Positions 8,197 through 16,473 of a stretch of DNA of 59,229 bases are shown piece after piece. The notes under the pieces are model-generated. The model did no database searches. It saw nothing but the letters and a program-made list of their open reading frames with translations, and had not been told where the DNA came from. The translations under genes were made by a program, and so were the position numbers. Source of the stretch: Neobacillus niacini NBRC 15566 (GTDB lineage: Bacteria > Bacillota > Bacilli > Bacillales > Cytobacillaceae); the NCBI RefSeq assembly GCF_001591505.1, contig NZ_BCVA01000037.1, forward strand, positions 1 through 59,229, read 5' to 3'. Position 1 is the first letter of the stretch. The number at the start of each line of letters is the position of its first letter.

Positions 8197-8823
8197 ATGC
8201 TTTGGTTGCTGCTCCTTTCCTCCTATTTGATTGGAAGCATTCCGACTGCACTAATTGTGGGCAAGCTGTTATTTGGTGTTGATATTCGTGACCATGGGAG
8301 TAAAAACCCTGGTGCCACCAATACGTTAAGGGTTCTTGGCAAAGGATCAGCCGTTATCGTGGTACTTGTGGATATTGGTAAAGGGGCACTCGCTGCTTAC
8401 CTTCCTCTACACTTCAACCTTAGTGTGGAACCGCTTTATTTTGGTCTTCTGGCTGTGATTGGACATTGCTATCCCATTTTTGCTGGTTTTCGCGGAGGGA
8501 AAGCCATTGCTACCACTGCAGGAACCTTGGCAGTAGCTAATTTCCCATTAGCCTTGATTGCTTTTGGTACTTTCTTTTTGGTAATTTTTATATCGAAATA
8601 CGTATTCTTTGGCTCCATTTCAGTTGGTTTAAGCCTTTTAATTTATTCTTACTTTTCATCTAAAGTCGATTTTGAACTTATCTTCTTATTCTTTACTTTC
8701 TTTTTAATTTATCTTCACCGCTCAAATATTCGTAACCTCATCTTAGGAATTGAACCAAAAATTAATGATAAAAATTTAATTGATGACCGCATTCCACCAA
8801 AGAACAGCAACCTAAAAATGTAG
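8197..8823 (+). CDS. plsY: Acyl-phosphate:glycerol-3-phosphate acyltransferase
   Basis: A 208-residue polytopic membrane enzyme that transfers the acyl group from acyl-phosphate to glycerol-3-phosphate, the first step of phospholipid synthesis in most Gram-positive bacteria. The conserved loops are present: GSIPTALIVGK near the start, SKNPGATNTLR near residue 36 and GHCYPIFAGFRGGKAIAT near residue 89. The last differs slightly from the common GGKGVAT form, so this could be a second, divergent PlsY copy. The tail is basic and Asn/Lys-rich. A shared terminator separates it from the convergent thioredoxin-like gene. Confidence 0.88.
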   Translation: MLWLLLLSSYLIGSIPTALIVGKLLFGVDIRDHGSKNPGATNTLRVLGKGSAVIVVLVDIGKGALAAYLPLHFNLSVEPLYFGLLAVIGHCYPIFAGFRGGKAIATTAGTLAVANFPLALIAFGTFFLVIFISKYVFFGSISVGLSLLIYSYFSSKVDFELIFLFFTFFLIYLHRSNIRNLILGIEPKINDKNLIDDRIPPKNSNLKM

Positions 8824-8824
8824 A

Positions 8825-8852
8825 AAATCCCTGGCCAATGGCCAGGGATTCT
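8825..8852. terminator. Bidirectional terminator between plsY and the thioredoxin-like gene
   Basis: AATCCCTGGCC and GGCCAGGGATT form a perfect 11-base stem around AAT. T-rich sequence follows on both strands between two convergent genes. Confidence 0.85.
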
Positions 8853-8858
8853 TAATTA

Positions 8859-9410
8859 TTACAAGAAGGCAGTCATAATACTATTTGCTACGGTCTGCCA
8901 AATCGATGAGTCAATCTGATAAGATTGACCTAGACGCTTGTATAACGCCATCTGCTTCTCCTGAAACTCCGGAGCTTCCTTATCAGGCAGTTCTGCACGG
9001 CCTTTTTCCACTAGGGCTTGCATTTCAGGCGCACGCGGTCCCCATACCCCAACTTCATTTCCCTCTTGATCAATGAAAATAAAAATAGGAATTGCTCTGG
9101 AGGTGCCATTCGTTAAATATTGGTCCATTAGTTCAAGGTTCTGGTCCCGTAGTACAAACCGGACCTCCATGCCTGCAGCTTCAGCCACTCTTAGCAATAC
9201 TGGATTGTTAAGCATAGCGTCACCGCACCAATCCTCTGTTAGAACAATCGCGCGTAATTTTTTTGACTGAACAGCTTTAAGTTTCTGTTTATCGCTTTCC
9301 GTTAACTCAAAGCGATTATAGATGGAGGTCATTTCTTCTTTATTCCGAGTCATTAAGCTTATGTACTCATCTTTCGTTAGTCCCTTTTGAAACCAAGAAT
9401 TTAATTCCAA
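8859..9410 (-). CDS. Thioredoxin-family protein with a CGDA site
   Basis: A 183-residue cytosolic thioredoxin-fold protein (Thioredoxin_9 type). The usual CxxC is replaced by WCGDA in TEDWCGDAMLNNP, so only one active-site cysteine remains. Downstream the cis-proline loop is kept (SRAIPIFIFID). A dithiol-disulfide cycle is unlikely; a monothiol or binding role is possible but not shown. I choose a TTG start at 9410, preceded by GAAGGGAG at good spacing. The frame is open to a TTG at 9428, which overlaps that ribosome site. Confidence 0.75.
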   Translation of the reverse strand: MELNSWFQKGLTKDEYISLMTRNKEEMTSIYNRFELTESDKQKLKAVQSKKLRAIVLTEDWCGDAMLNNPVLLRVAEAAGMEVRFVLRDQNLELMDQYLTNGTSRAIPIFIFIDQEGNEVGVWGPRAPEMQALVEKGRAELPDKEAPEFQEKQMALYKRLGQSYQIDSSIWQTVANSIMTAFL

Positions 9411-9467
9411 ATGTAACACTCCCTTCAATTTCTCTTATCATAATCCTTTCATTTTCTACTTACAAAT

Positions 9468-9508
9468 AAAAGGCTTTCTGCCTTTTTTACTACTATTCCA
9501 AGAGTAGT
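9468..9508. other. Two adjacent hairpins ahead of putP
   Basis: AAAAGGC-TTTCT-GCCTTTTTT at 9468-9488 looks like a small intrinsic terminator on the plus strand. It is followed at once by ACTACT-ATTCCAAG-AGTAGT at 9489-9508. They lie between the divergent thioredoxin-like gene and putP, where a leader or promoter is expected. No role is proven. Confidence 0.45.
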
Positions 9509-9630
9509 TTAACCTATTTTGAGAAAGTAAAAAAATACTAGTAGATATTGCTATATCAAGTTGATAGAATATTTTATATATAAAAAAAATTATTTTAAAT
9601 TTTTTCTAAGATAATAAAGGGGGAAAATGG

Positions 9631-11109
9631 ATGTCCACTGAAACACTTCAGCTTGTGTCGATTGGAATATACATTGCGATGATGCTTTTCATCGGTTGGT
9701 ATTCTTATCGCAAAACAAGCAACTTAACAGATTATATGCTTGGAGGAAGATCCTTAGGACCTGCTGTAACGGCCTTAAGTGCTGGGGCTGCTGATATGAG
9801 CGGCTGGTTATTAATGGGGTTGCCTGGGGGTATTTATGTTACCGGTTTAGCGGATGCTTGGATTGCTATCGGTTTAACGATTGGCGCTTATTTAAACTGG
9901 TTATTGGTTGCACCTCGCCTGCGCTCTTATACACAGGTAGCCAACGATTCTATTACCATTCCAAGCTATCTTGAAAATCGCTTTAAAGACAATACGAAAC
10001 TTCTCCGAATCGTATCTGGTATCGTCATACTAATATTCTTTACTTTTTATGTTTCTTCCGGGATGGTTTCAGGTGCTGTCTTTTTTGAAAGCTCCTTTGG
10101 CACAAGCTACCATACAGGTCTTTATATCGTTGGCGGCGTTGTCGTTGCCTATACTTTATTTGGCGGCTTTTTAGCCGTAAGTTATACAGACTTTATCCAA
10201 GGATTGATGATGCTCATTGCCCTTATGCTTGTTCCGGCAATTGGCATTTTCAGTACTGGTGGTCCTGCCGAAACATTTGATACCATCAGAGCAATCGATC
10301 CGTCTAAACTTGATTTATTAAAAGGAACGACCTTTTTAGGTATCGTGTCTGCAATGGCATGGGGACTTGGTTATTTTGGCCAGCCGCATATCATCGTCCG
10401 CTTTATGGCAATCAAAACGGTTAATGAAACAAAAAGTGCTCGTCGTATTGGTATGAGCTGGATGATTATTTCGCTTGTCGGTACTATCTTTACAGGATTG
10501 ATTGGAATAGCCTTCTTCCATCAGAATCCACAACATGTATTGGAAAACCCTGAGGCTGTTTTCATTGAATTAAGTCAAATCTTGTTTCATCCATTGTTTG
10601 CAGGATTTGCATTGGCTGCAATTCTTGCTGCGATAATGAGTACCATTTCTTCTCAATTAATCGTCACTTCTAGTGCACTTGTTGAAGATTTATATAAAGT
10701 GGTCATGAACAAAAATGCAAGTGATAAACATCTAGTATTCTTAGGAAGAATGGCTGTTCTCCTTGTAGCTGTGGTTGCAGCAGCACTGGCTTTCAAACAA
10801 AACAGTACGATTCTAGATTTAGTTGCCTATGCATGGGCTGGTTTCGGTGCAGCATTCGGTCCAATTATTCTATTAAGCTTATTCTGGAAGAAGATTACGA
10901 ATTGGGGAGCCCTCTTTGGTATGATCGTCGGTGCAGTCACCGTTATTGTGTGGAAAAATATTGGACTTGGCGATACACTTTATGAAATCGTTCCTGGATT
11001 TGTTTTTAACTTACTTGTTGCTGTTATCGTAAGTCTAATCACATACAAGAAAAATGAAGCAATTGAAAAAGAGTTTGATGAAAGTGTACGTTTATTAAAA
11101 CAAAATTAA
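9631..11109 (+). CDS. putP: Sodium/proline symporter
   Basis: This 492-residue sodium:solute symporter imports proline with sodium across the cytoplasmic membrane. The family's features are present: N-terminal TDYMLGGRSLGP, the SAGAADMSGWLLMGLPG segment, GQPHIIVRFMA in the middle and ILAAIMSTISSQLIVTSSA near residue 335, with about 13 membrane spans. AAAGGGGG lies 8 bases upstream of the ATG. It could serve nutrition (PutP) or osmoprotection (OpuE); B. subtilis has an OpuE gene near gatCAB. Sequence alone does not separate the two. rocA, the proline-degradation partner, is 16 kb away. Confidence 0.92.
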   Translation: MSTETLQLVSIGIYIAMMLFIGWYSYRKTSNLTDYMLGGRSLGPAVTALSAGAADMSGWLLMGLPGGIYVTGLADAWIAIGLTIGAYLNWLLVAPRLRSYTQVANDSITIPSYLENRFKDNTKLLRIVSGIVILIFFTFYVSSGMVSGAVFFESSFGTSYHTGLYIVGGVVVAYTLFGGFLAVSYTDFIQGLMMLIALMLVPAIGIFSTGGPAETFDTIRAIDPSKLDLLKGTTFLGIVSAMAWGLGYFGQPHIIVRFMAIKTVNETKSARRIGMSWMIISLVGTIFTGLIGIAFFHQNPQHVLENPEAVFIELSQILFHPLFAGFALAAILAAIMSTISSQLIVTSSALVEDLYKVVMNKNASDKHLVFLGRMAVLLVAVVAAALAFKQNSTILDLVAYAWAGFGAAFGPIILLSLFWKKITNWGALFGMIVGAVTVIVWKNIGLGDTLYEIVPGFVFNLLVAVIVSLITYKKNEAIEKEFDESVRLLKQN

Positions 11110-11119
11110 GTCACGAAGA

Positions 11120-11147
11120 AACGCTCGAAATATTTCGAGCGTTTTTC
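11120..11147 (+). terminator. Terminator after putP
   Basis: ACGCTCGAAA and TTTCGAGCGT pair closely and are followed by TTTTCTATT, eleven bases after the putP stop. Confidence 0.9.
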
Positions 11148-11185
11148 TATTGGGTATTCAGCAAATTTCTCCTTTTTCCATTACA

Positions 11186-11590
11186 CAAACGTTTGATTAG
11201 GATGGACTTTAACCTTTGTTATAAAGGATTTTATCTATAAAAAAGGGCGGAATTCTGTCGACTAAACAAACGTTTGATTAGAATTGGAATAAACCCTTGT
11301 AACCACTTACTTTCTACAGCTTTTCTTATGAATTTATTGTCACTTTTCACACTATTATTTCCTGAATTTTCAACTTTTTTATATTTGCCTAACTACTCGA
11401 CAAAAAACCACTCAAAATATACTAATTAAACGTTTAATTAAAATGGCTTTCATGCCTATTGCAAAAGGATTTATTCCCAAAAAAGAGTAGATTTTTGTCG
11501 TCTAATCAAACGTTTAATTAGTTTTGCTCAAAGCCTTAGGAAATAAAGCTTTTTCCCAGGAAATGATGCGGAATAAGTCGATGATAGATT
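11186..11590. repeat. Degenerate 80-bp repeat array with AAACGTTT palindromes
   Basis: The palindrome (C/T)AAACGTTT(G/A)ATTA occurs at 11186, 11267, 11427 and 11507, spacings of 81, 160 and 80 bases, so one middle copy at about 11347 has decayed. Between palindromes the sequence is also related: a CTTTAACCT-like block, AAAGGATTTAT, AAAAAAG and TGTCGnCTAA recur in order. The last degenerate unit runs to the gatB terminator. The array lies between two convergent genes (putP, gatB), so it is not a promoter region for either. No gene is visible here. Confidence 0.8.
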
Positions 11591-11593
11591 CGA

Positions 11594-11626
11594 CAAAAAA
11601 ACAGACAGAGTAGAATCTGTCTGTTT
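11594..11626 (-). terminator. Terminator after gatB
   Basis: AAACAGACAGA and TCTGTCTGTTT pair on the minus strand and are followed by TTTT, six bases beyond the gatB stop. Confidence 0.9.
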
Positions 11627-11631
11627 GCCGT

Positions 11632-13059
11632 TTATCGTTTGCCTAGTTCCTGCTGCAATAATTGATTTACCAGTTGTGGGTTCGCCTGACCCTTTGTTGC
11701 CTTCATTAACTGGCCAACGAGGAAACCAACTGCCTTATTCTTACCATTTTTAAAATCCTCAATGGATTGTGGATTTGCGTCAAGAACTTCCGATATGATT
11801 TTCAACAGTGTTCCTTCATCAGAAATTTGCACCAAGCCTTTGTCCTTAACAACTTGCTCAGCATTCCCGCCGTTTTCAATCAGCTCATTAAAAACGGTTT
11901 TAGCAATTTTTGATGAAATCGTTCCGTTTGTGATGAGCTTAATCATACCTGCTAAGCTTTCCGGTGTCAGGGAAATTTGATGAAGTTCTTTCCCTTCTGC
12001 GTTTAGGTAAGCAGACACATCTCCCATGATCCAGTTTGAAGCTAATTTCGCCTCTGCACCCGCAGCGACGGTACCTTCAAAGAAATCCGCCATTTCTTTC
12101 GTTACCGTCAAAACTTTAGCGTCATAAACAGGTAATCCCAGCTCTTCTACATAGCGCTTTTGGCGCTGATCAGGGAGTTCTGGTATTTCAGCTGCTATAC
12201 TAGCTTTCCATTCCTCATCAATATAAATATCCAGCAAGTCTGGTTCCGGGAAGTATCGATAATCATCCGATCCTTCTTTTACCCGCATAAGTAAGGTAGC
12301 GCCTGTTGCTTCATCAAAACGACGTGTTTCCTGATCAATTTTTCCGCCATTCGAGACCACTTCACGCTGCCTTTTCTCTTCAAACTCCAGCCCTTTTCGA
12401 ACAAAATTGAACGAGTTTAAGTTCTTTAATTCTGTCTTCGTTCCAAACTCTTCTTGTCCAACGGGACGAATGGATATATTGGCGTCACAGCGAAGAGAGC
12501 CCTCTTCCATCTTACAATCTGATACTCCAGTATATTGGATAATCGATTTTAGTTTTTCAAGATAAGCATAAGCTTCATCAGGTGTACGGATATCAGGTTC
12601 AGAAACGATTTCCACAAGCGGTGTTCCTTGGCGGTTATAGTCGACTAGTGAATAACCATTCCCGTGACTGAGTTTTCCTGCGTCTTCTTCTAGATGAATC
12701 CTTGTGATTCCAATTCGTTTTGTATATCCATTCACTTCAATTTCAATCCAGCCATGCTCTCCAATTGGCTTATCAAATTGAGAAATCTGATAGGCCTTCG
12801 GATTATCGGGATAGAAATAGTTCTTCCGGTCAAATTTTGTATGAGTGGCTACCTGGCAATTCAAGGCCATCGCTGCCTTCATTCCGTATTCAACGGCCTT
12901 TCTATTTAGGACCGGCAGTACACCGGGATAACCAAGGTCAATGACACTTGTATTTGTATTAGGCTCAGCACCAAAATGGTTTGGGCTTGCCGAAAAGATT
13001 TTCGAATCCGTCTTTAACTCAACATGAACTTCTAGACCAATGACAGTTTCAAATTCCAT
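11632..13059 (-). CDS. gatB: Asp/Glu-tRNA amidotransferase subunit B
   Basis: A 475-residue subunit that binds mischarged Glu-tRNA(Gln) or Asp-tRNA(Asn), activates the acyl group by phosphorylation and passes it to ammonia from GatA. The N-terminal ETVIGLEVHVELKT, the EEDAGKLSH and DYNRQGTPLVEIV segments and the C-terminal YqeY/GatB tail are all present, and the length is standard. It is the last gene of gatC-gatA-gatB, 12 bases after gatA. This suggests that the organism makes Gln-tRNA by the indirect route. Confidence 0.96.
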   Translation of the reverse strand: MEFETVIGLEVHVELKTDSKIFSASPNHFGAEPNTNTSVIDLGYPGVLPVLNRKAVEYGMKAAMALNCQVATHTKFDRKNYFYPDNPKAYQISQFDKPIGEHGWIEIEVNGYTKRIGITRIHLEEDAGKLSHGNGYSLVDYNRQGTPLVEIVSEPDIRTPDEAYAYLEKLKSIIQYTGVSDCKMEEGSLRCDANISIRPVGQEEFGTKTELKNLNSFNFVRKGLEFEEKRQREVVSNGGKIDQETRRFDEATGATLLMRVKEGSDDYRYFPEPDLLDIYIDEEWKASIAAEIPELPDQRQKRYVEELGLPVYDAKVLTVTKEMADFFEGTVAAGAEAKLASNWIMGDVSAYLNAEGKELHQISLTPESLAGMIKLITNGTISSKIAKTVFNELIENGGNAEQVVKDKGLVQISDEGTLLKIISEVLDANPQSIEDFKNGKNKAVGFLVGQLMKATKGQANPQLVNQLLQQELGKR

Positions 13060-13071
13060 CTATTTCACCCC

Positions 13072-14529
13072 CTATATTCCTGGCTTTTGTTTATGATAAT
13101 CTGTTGCTTGTTCAAATGCATGTGCCACCTTATAAATGGTCGCCTCATCAAAGTGCTTGCCAATGATTTGTAATCCAAGCGGCAGCCCATTATCAAATCC
13201 ACACGGTACAGAGATTCCCGGTACCCCTGCTAGGTTCACAGGAATCGTCAAAATATCGTTGATGTACATAGTTAACGGATCCTCAATATTTTCACCGATT
13301 TTAAACGCTGGAGTTGGAGTCGTTGGTCCAATGATAACATCATATTTTTCAAACACATCCTCAAAGTCCTTCTTAATGAGAGTACGGACTTGCTGTGCTT
13401 TTTTATAATAGGCATCGTAATAACCTGAACTTAATGCAAACGTACCAAGCATGATACGGCGTTTTACCTCATCCCCGAAACCTTCCGCTCTTGACTTCTT
13501 ATATAAATCAAGTAAATTATCAGCATTTGGACTCCGGTACCCATAGCGAACACCGTCAAAGCGGGCTAGATTAGCAGACGCTTCAGAAGATGATAGCAAA
13601 TAATAGGCTGCTAATGCATATTTAGAATGCGGCAAGGATACCTCTTCCCAAACAGCACCTTGTTTTTCAAGGACCTTCAATGCATCTAGGACAGACTGTC
13701 GGACAGCGTCAGTCACACCCTCACCAAGATACTCTTTTGGGACCGCTATTTTTAACCCTTTCACATCCCCCGTTAACGCAGATACAAAATTCGGCACTTC
13801 TACATTTGCTGATGTTGAATCCATTTGGTCTAATCCGGATATTGCTTGTAATAAATAGGCATTATCTTCAACGGTTCTTGTTATAGGACCAATTTGATCA
13901 AGGGACGAAGCAAATGCAACTAGTCCGAAGCGGGATACTCTTCCATAAGTCGGTTTTAACCCTACTACTCCGCAAAAAGCAGCTGGCTGTCGTATAGATC
14001 CCCCCGTATCGGAACCTAAAGAAAATAGCACCTCACCTGCAGCTACCGAAGCAGCAGAGCCGCCTGAAGAACCGCCTGGTACTCTATCAAGATCCCACGG
14101 ATTGCGTGTTTTTTGATAGTGGGAATTTTCGTTAGAAGAGCCCATTGCAAACTCGTCCATATTTAACTTTCCGATTGTTACCGTCTCATGCTGCTGCAGC
14201 TTCTGCACAACGGTAGCATTATAGATGGGATTAAAGTTTTCTAGAATCTTACTTGCACAGGTTGTCCGAAGTCCTTTGGTGACAATATTGTCCTTTATGC
14301 CAATTGGCATTCCAAACAACAAACCATTTTTGGATTCCGTGGTAAGCTTGTCATCAAGGGAACTGGCTGTTTGCCGAGCCTTCTCTTCATCCAATGTTAA
14401 AAATGCTTGAACCTTGCCCTCTACTTGGGCAATACGTTTATACGACTCATCTACCAGATCAGTAACCTTTAGTTCCTTTTTATGTAAAAGTTCATGAAGA
14501 TCTGAAACTTTATAATCAAATAAGCTCAT
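13072..14529 (-). CDS. gatA: Asp/Glu-tRNA amidotransferase subunit A
   Basis: A 485-residue amidase-signature subunit that releases ammonia from glutamine for tRNA transamidation. The Ser-cisSer-Lys site is visible: Lys in GIKDNIVTKG, the GGSSGGSAASVAAGE glycine-serine stretch and the nucleophile region SDTGGSIRQPAAF. I start at 14529 (MSLFDYKVSD), preceded by AAAGGAGGGG; the longer frame to 14559 overlaps the ribosome site. It lies between gatC and gatB as expected. Confidence 0.96.
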   Translation of the reverse strand: MSLFDYKVSDLHELLHKKELKVTDLVDESYKRIAQVEGKVQAFLTLDEEKARQTASSLDDKLTTESKNGLLFGMPIGIKDNIVTKGLRTTCASKILENFNPIYNATVVQKLQQHETVTIGKLNMDEFAMGSSNENSHYQKTRNPWDLDRVPGGSSGGSAASVAAGEVLFSLGSDTGGSIRQPAAFCGVVGLKPTYGRVSRFGLVAFASSLDQIGPITRTVEDNAYLLQAISGLDQMDSTSANVEVPNFVSALTGDVKGLKIAVPKEYLGEGVTDAVRQSVLDALKVLEKQGAVWEEVSLPHSKYALAAYYLLSSSEASANLARFDGVRYGYRSPNADNLLDLYKKSRAEGFGDEVKRRIMLGTFALSSGYYDAYYKKAQQVRTLIKKDFEDVFEKYDVIIGPTTPTPAFKIGENIEDPLTMYINDILTIPVNLAGVPGISVPCGFDNGLPLGLQIIGKHFDEATIYKVAHAFEQATDYHKQKPGI

Positions 14530-14566
14530 TTTTTCCCCTCCTTTAGTTAGCTCCAGCAACTAGGCA

Positions 14567-14860
14567 TTACTCGCCTATAATCGCTGGAACTTTGATTTGG
14601 CCTTCCTGATGTTCAGGTGCATTTTTTAATACTTCTTCAATCGGCAATCCTTTTTCCTTAATGTCCTCACGGAATACATTTTTCATATCGAGTACATGGT
14701 AAGTTGGTTCAACATTTGTCGTATCCAGTTCATTTAACTGTTCTGCAAAAGTAATAATCGCGTCAAGCTGCTTCGTGAACCTTTCCGTCTCATCCTCCGT
14801 TATGGCTAATCTCGCTAGGTTGGCCACATGCTTAACCTGCTCGTTTGAGATTCGTGTCAT
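14567..14860 (-). CDS. gatC: Asp/Glu-tRNA amidotransferase subunit C
   Basis: A 97-residue protein that wraps around GatA and stabilises the GatCAB complex. The N-terminal helix VKHVANLARLAITEDE and the C-terminal FREDIKEKGLPIEEVL segment are characteristic. It is the first gene of the operon, 37 bases ahead of the gatA start. Confidence 0.94.
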   Translation of the reverse strand: MTRISNEQVKHVANLARLAITEDETERFTKQLDAIITFAEQLNELDTTNVEPTYHVLDMKNVFREDIKEKGLPIEEVLKNAPEHQEGQIKVPAIIGE

Positions 14861-14984
14861 TTTTCAATCCCCCAATCCCTTATGTCTTAGTTAATTTACT
14901 ATTGATAATACCAAACTTTTTCGCTTCACCGCAATGATTGCTTCATCAGTATTGGCGTATTATGTTCTTTTTAGATTATTAGTC

Positions 14985-15009
14985 AAAAAAAAAAGAGCAT
15001 TTAGCTCCC
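14985..15009 (-). terminator. Terminator after the small lipoprotein gene
   Basis: On the minus strand GAGCTAAATGCTC is followed by ten T residues. Confidence 0.75.
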
Positions 15010-15025
15010 TGAATTATGTATTCGT

Positions 15026-15571
15026 TTATTGCTGTGGAATAACCTCTCCATTACTATTTAAAGCTCTAACATGCGGGCGAAAGCCAATTCCCACATAGTA
15101 GCGTTTTCCATCTTTCTTAATTATCTTTGCCTTTTTATAATCCTCGGTATCCTGATTGGCTATTTCAATCGTAGTGATATCTTCATTTTTGATTTCTCCA
15201 AATACAACGTAAATATCTTTAAGAACATTCCCTTTTTCATCATATTTTGTGTAATTTTCATTGTAAATAGAATATGTTTCGCTCTCTGCATGCTCCCAGC
15301 CATTTGGACCATCATTTTTCCATCCCTTGTCATCATTCCCTTCAAAGAACGAGACACCTAGAACTGGCTCTTTAATATGTTCTACTTCTTTTCCTTCTGC
15401 TTTCGTAGTGTAAAGAACGATCGTTATTCCATCACTTTTCTTCTTGTACAAAACCTCTTGAACTTTAAAGGGTATCGTTTCAGCAATGGCTTTTTCTAGT
15501 GTTGGATACTTGCACCCCGTAAGAGTAAGCATTAGAATAATCACGATAATAAGAACCTTACCTTTTCTCAT
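15026..15571 (-). CDS. Putative lipoprotein of unknown function
   Basis: A 181-residue protein with a lipoprotein signal: a charged start (MRKGK), a hydrophobic core and the lipobox LTGC, with Cys at residue 20. The mature part is hydrophilic and Lys/Glu-rich, with a GWKNDGPNGWEH segment in the middle and no domain I recognise. It should be anchored to the outer face of the membrane. It appears monocistronic, with its own terminator. The 165-base gap to gatC carries no other gene. Confidence 0.7.
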   Translation of the reverse strand: MRKGKVLIIVIILMLTLTGCKYPTLEKAIAETIPFKVQEVLYKKKSDGITIVLYTTKAEGKEVEHIKEPVLGVSFFEGNDDKGWKNDGPNGWEHAESETYSIYNENYTKYDEKGNVLKDIYVVFGEIKNEDITTIEIANQDTEDYKKAKIIKKDGKRYYVGIGFRPHVRALNSNGEVIPQQ

Positions 15572-15811
15572 AATTCTCCTCCTAGACTTGGTCAGAGTAT
15601 AGTAATCTAGTAATCTTGTGAAAGGTAAAAGGATTATTAATCCCCGGACCTTACCTGACCATTTTTCTTTTCGTTTCCATTATGAGTTCTTCTTTCCCCC
15701 TTTTATAAATGATTCTAAATAGAGCTTCCATATATTTATAATATTCTAATTCCTTACGTAATTCCAGTTATACCCAAATATAGGTCGAATTACCTCCTCT
15801 GATTAACCCAA

Positions 15812-15843
15812 TAAATAATAAAAGCAGTCTCATTGACTGCTTG
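15812..15843 (-). terminator. Terminator after the YueI-like gene
   Basis: AAGCAGTCAATGAGACTGCTT forms a stem on the minus strand followed by TTATTATT. Confidence 0.8.
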
Positions 15844-15855
15844 GCTGTTTGCCTA

Positions 15856-16287
15856 TTATCGTTTAAATAATTTCGCAAATAGGCCTTTGCTTTTTGGGGG
15901 TTCAGGCTGGCTGATTTCCTTTTGGGTGATATAAATATCATCCTTATCAATGGCATGGTCCATAGCCAACAGCAGGCCGATATCTGTATCGTGTTCCTTA
16001 TTGGTTACAATTGTGTGTTCAATCTTGTGTTTGGCTGCCAACTTTACATATTTGGATAAAGCGGAGTACTCGATATTTCCATTTAATAAGAGATTTGCCT
16101 GTGGATTTTTTTTCATTTCCCTCTCCACTTGAGGATAAATCGTTGCTTCCGCCACTTGGTTCTTCTTAAGAGCAAGAATAATACGTTCCCGTAATGTTCC
16201 TAAAAACTCCCGTCTCTCATCCGGCTTCGTTTCCAAAGGGCCATGAATCCCCTGTTGAAGGACTTCCTCCACATTCTGCTTTTTCAA
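15856..16287 (-). CDS. YueI-family (DUF1694) protein
   Basis: A 143-residue cytosolic protein of the YueI/DUF1694 family, whose function is unknown. It shows the family's opening VEEVLQQGIHGPLETKPDE and the REFLGTLRERII segment. The C-terminus is Lys/Pro-rich. I place the start at a TTG at 16287 preceded by a GGAG. The frame is open to 16428, but that extension crosses the region where the aceA terminator and this gene's promoter must lie and has a composition unlike the family. Confidence 0.7.
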   Translation of the reverse strand: MKKQNVEEVLQQGIHGPLETKPDERREFLGTLRERIILALKKNQVAEATIYPQVEREMKKNPQANLLLNGNIEYSALSKYVKLAAKHKIEHTIVTNKEHDTDIGLLLAMDHAIDKDDIYITQKEISQPEPPKSKGLFAKLFKR

Positions 16288-16426
16288 ATAGATCAACTCC
16301 ATTAAAAGGGCTATTATTATGTATGATAATACCCTAAAAAGTGTTCTTTTCCAAAAATGCGGGTTTAGTGTTGGTTTTATCTGAGAGTGTTTTCGGCTAT
16401 CTGTGAGATGTAATCCGCCAATACGC

Positions 16427-16460
16427 AAGAAACCCCCTTCTCCAATTGGAGAGAGGGGTT
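16427..16460 (-). terminator. Terminator after aceA
   Basis: AACCCCTCTCTCC and GGAGAAGGGGGTT form a strong stem on the minus strand followed by TCTT, just past aceA. Confidence 0.85.
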
Positions 16461-16473
16461 ATACCACCAAAAA

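Noticed and set aside
11186..11516. CcpA (cre) sites in the putP-gatB gap
   Set aside because: The AAACGTTT palindromes share the central CG with cre but lack the flanking TG...CA pattern, and both genes end here, so no promoter needs control.
15768..15956. 62-residue minus-strand frame past the YueI-like gene
   Set aside because: It crosses the YueI terminator and overlaps the gene in another frame, with no ribosome site.
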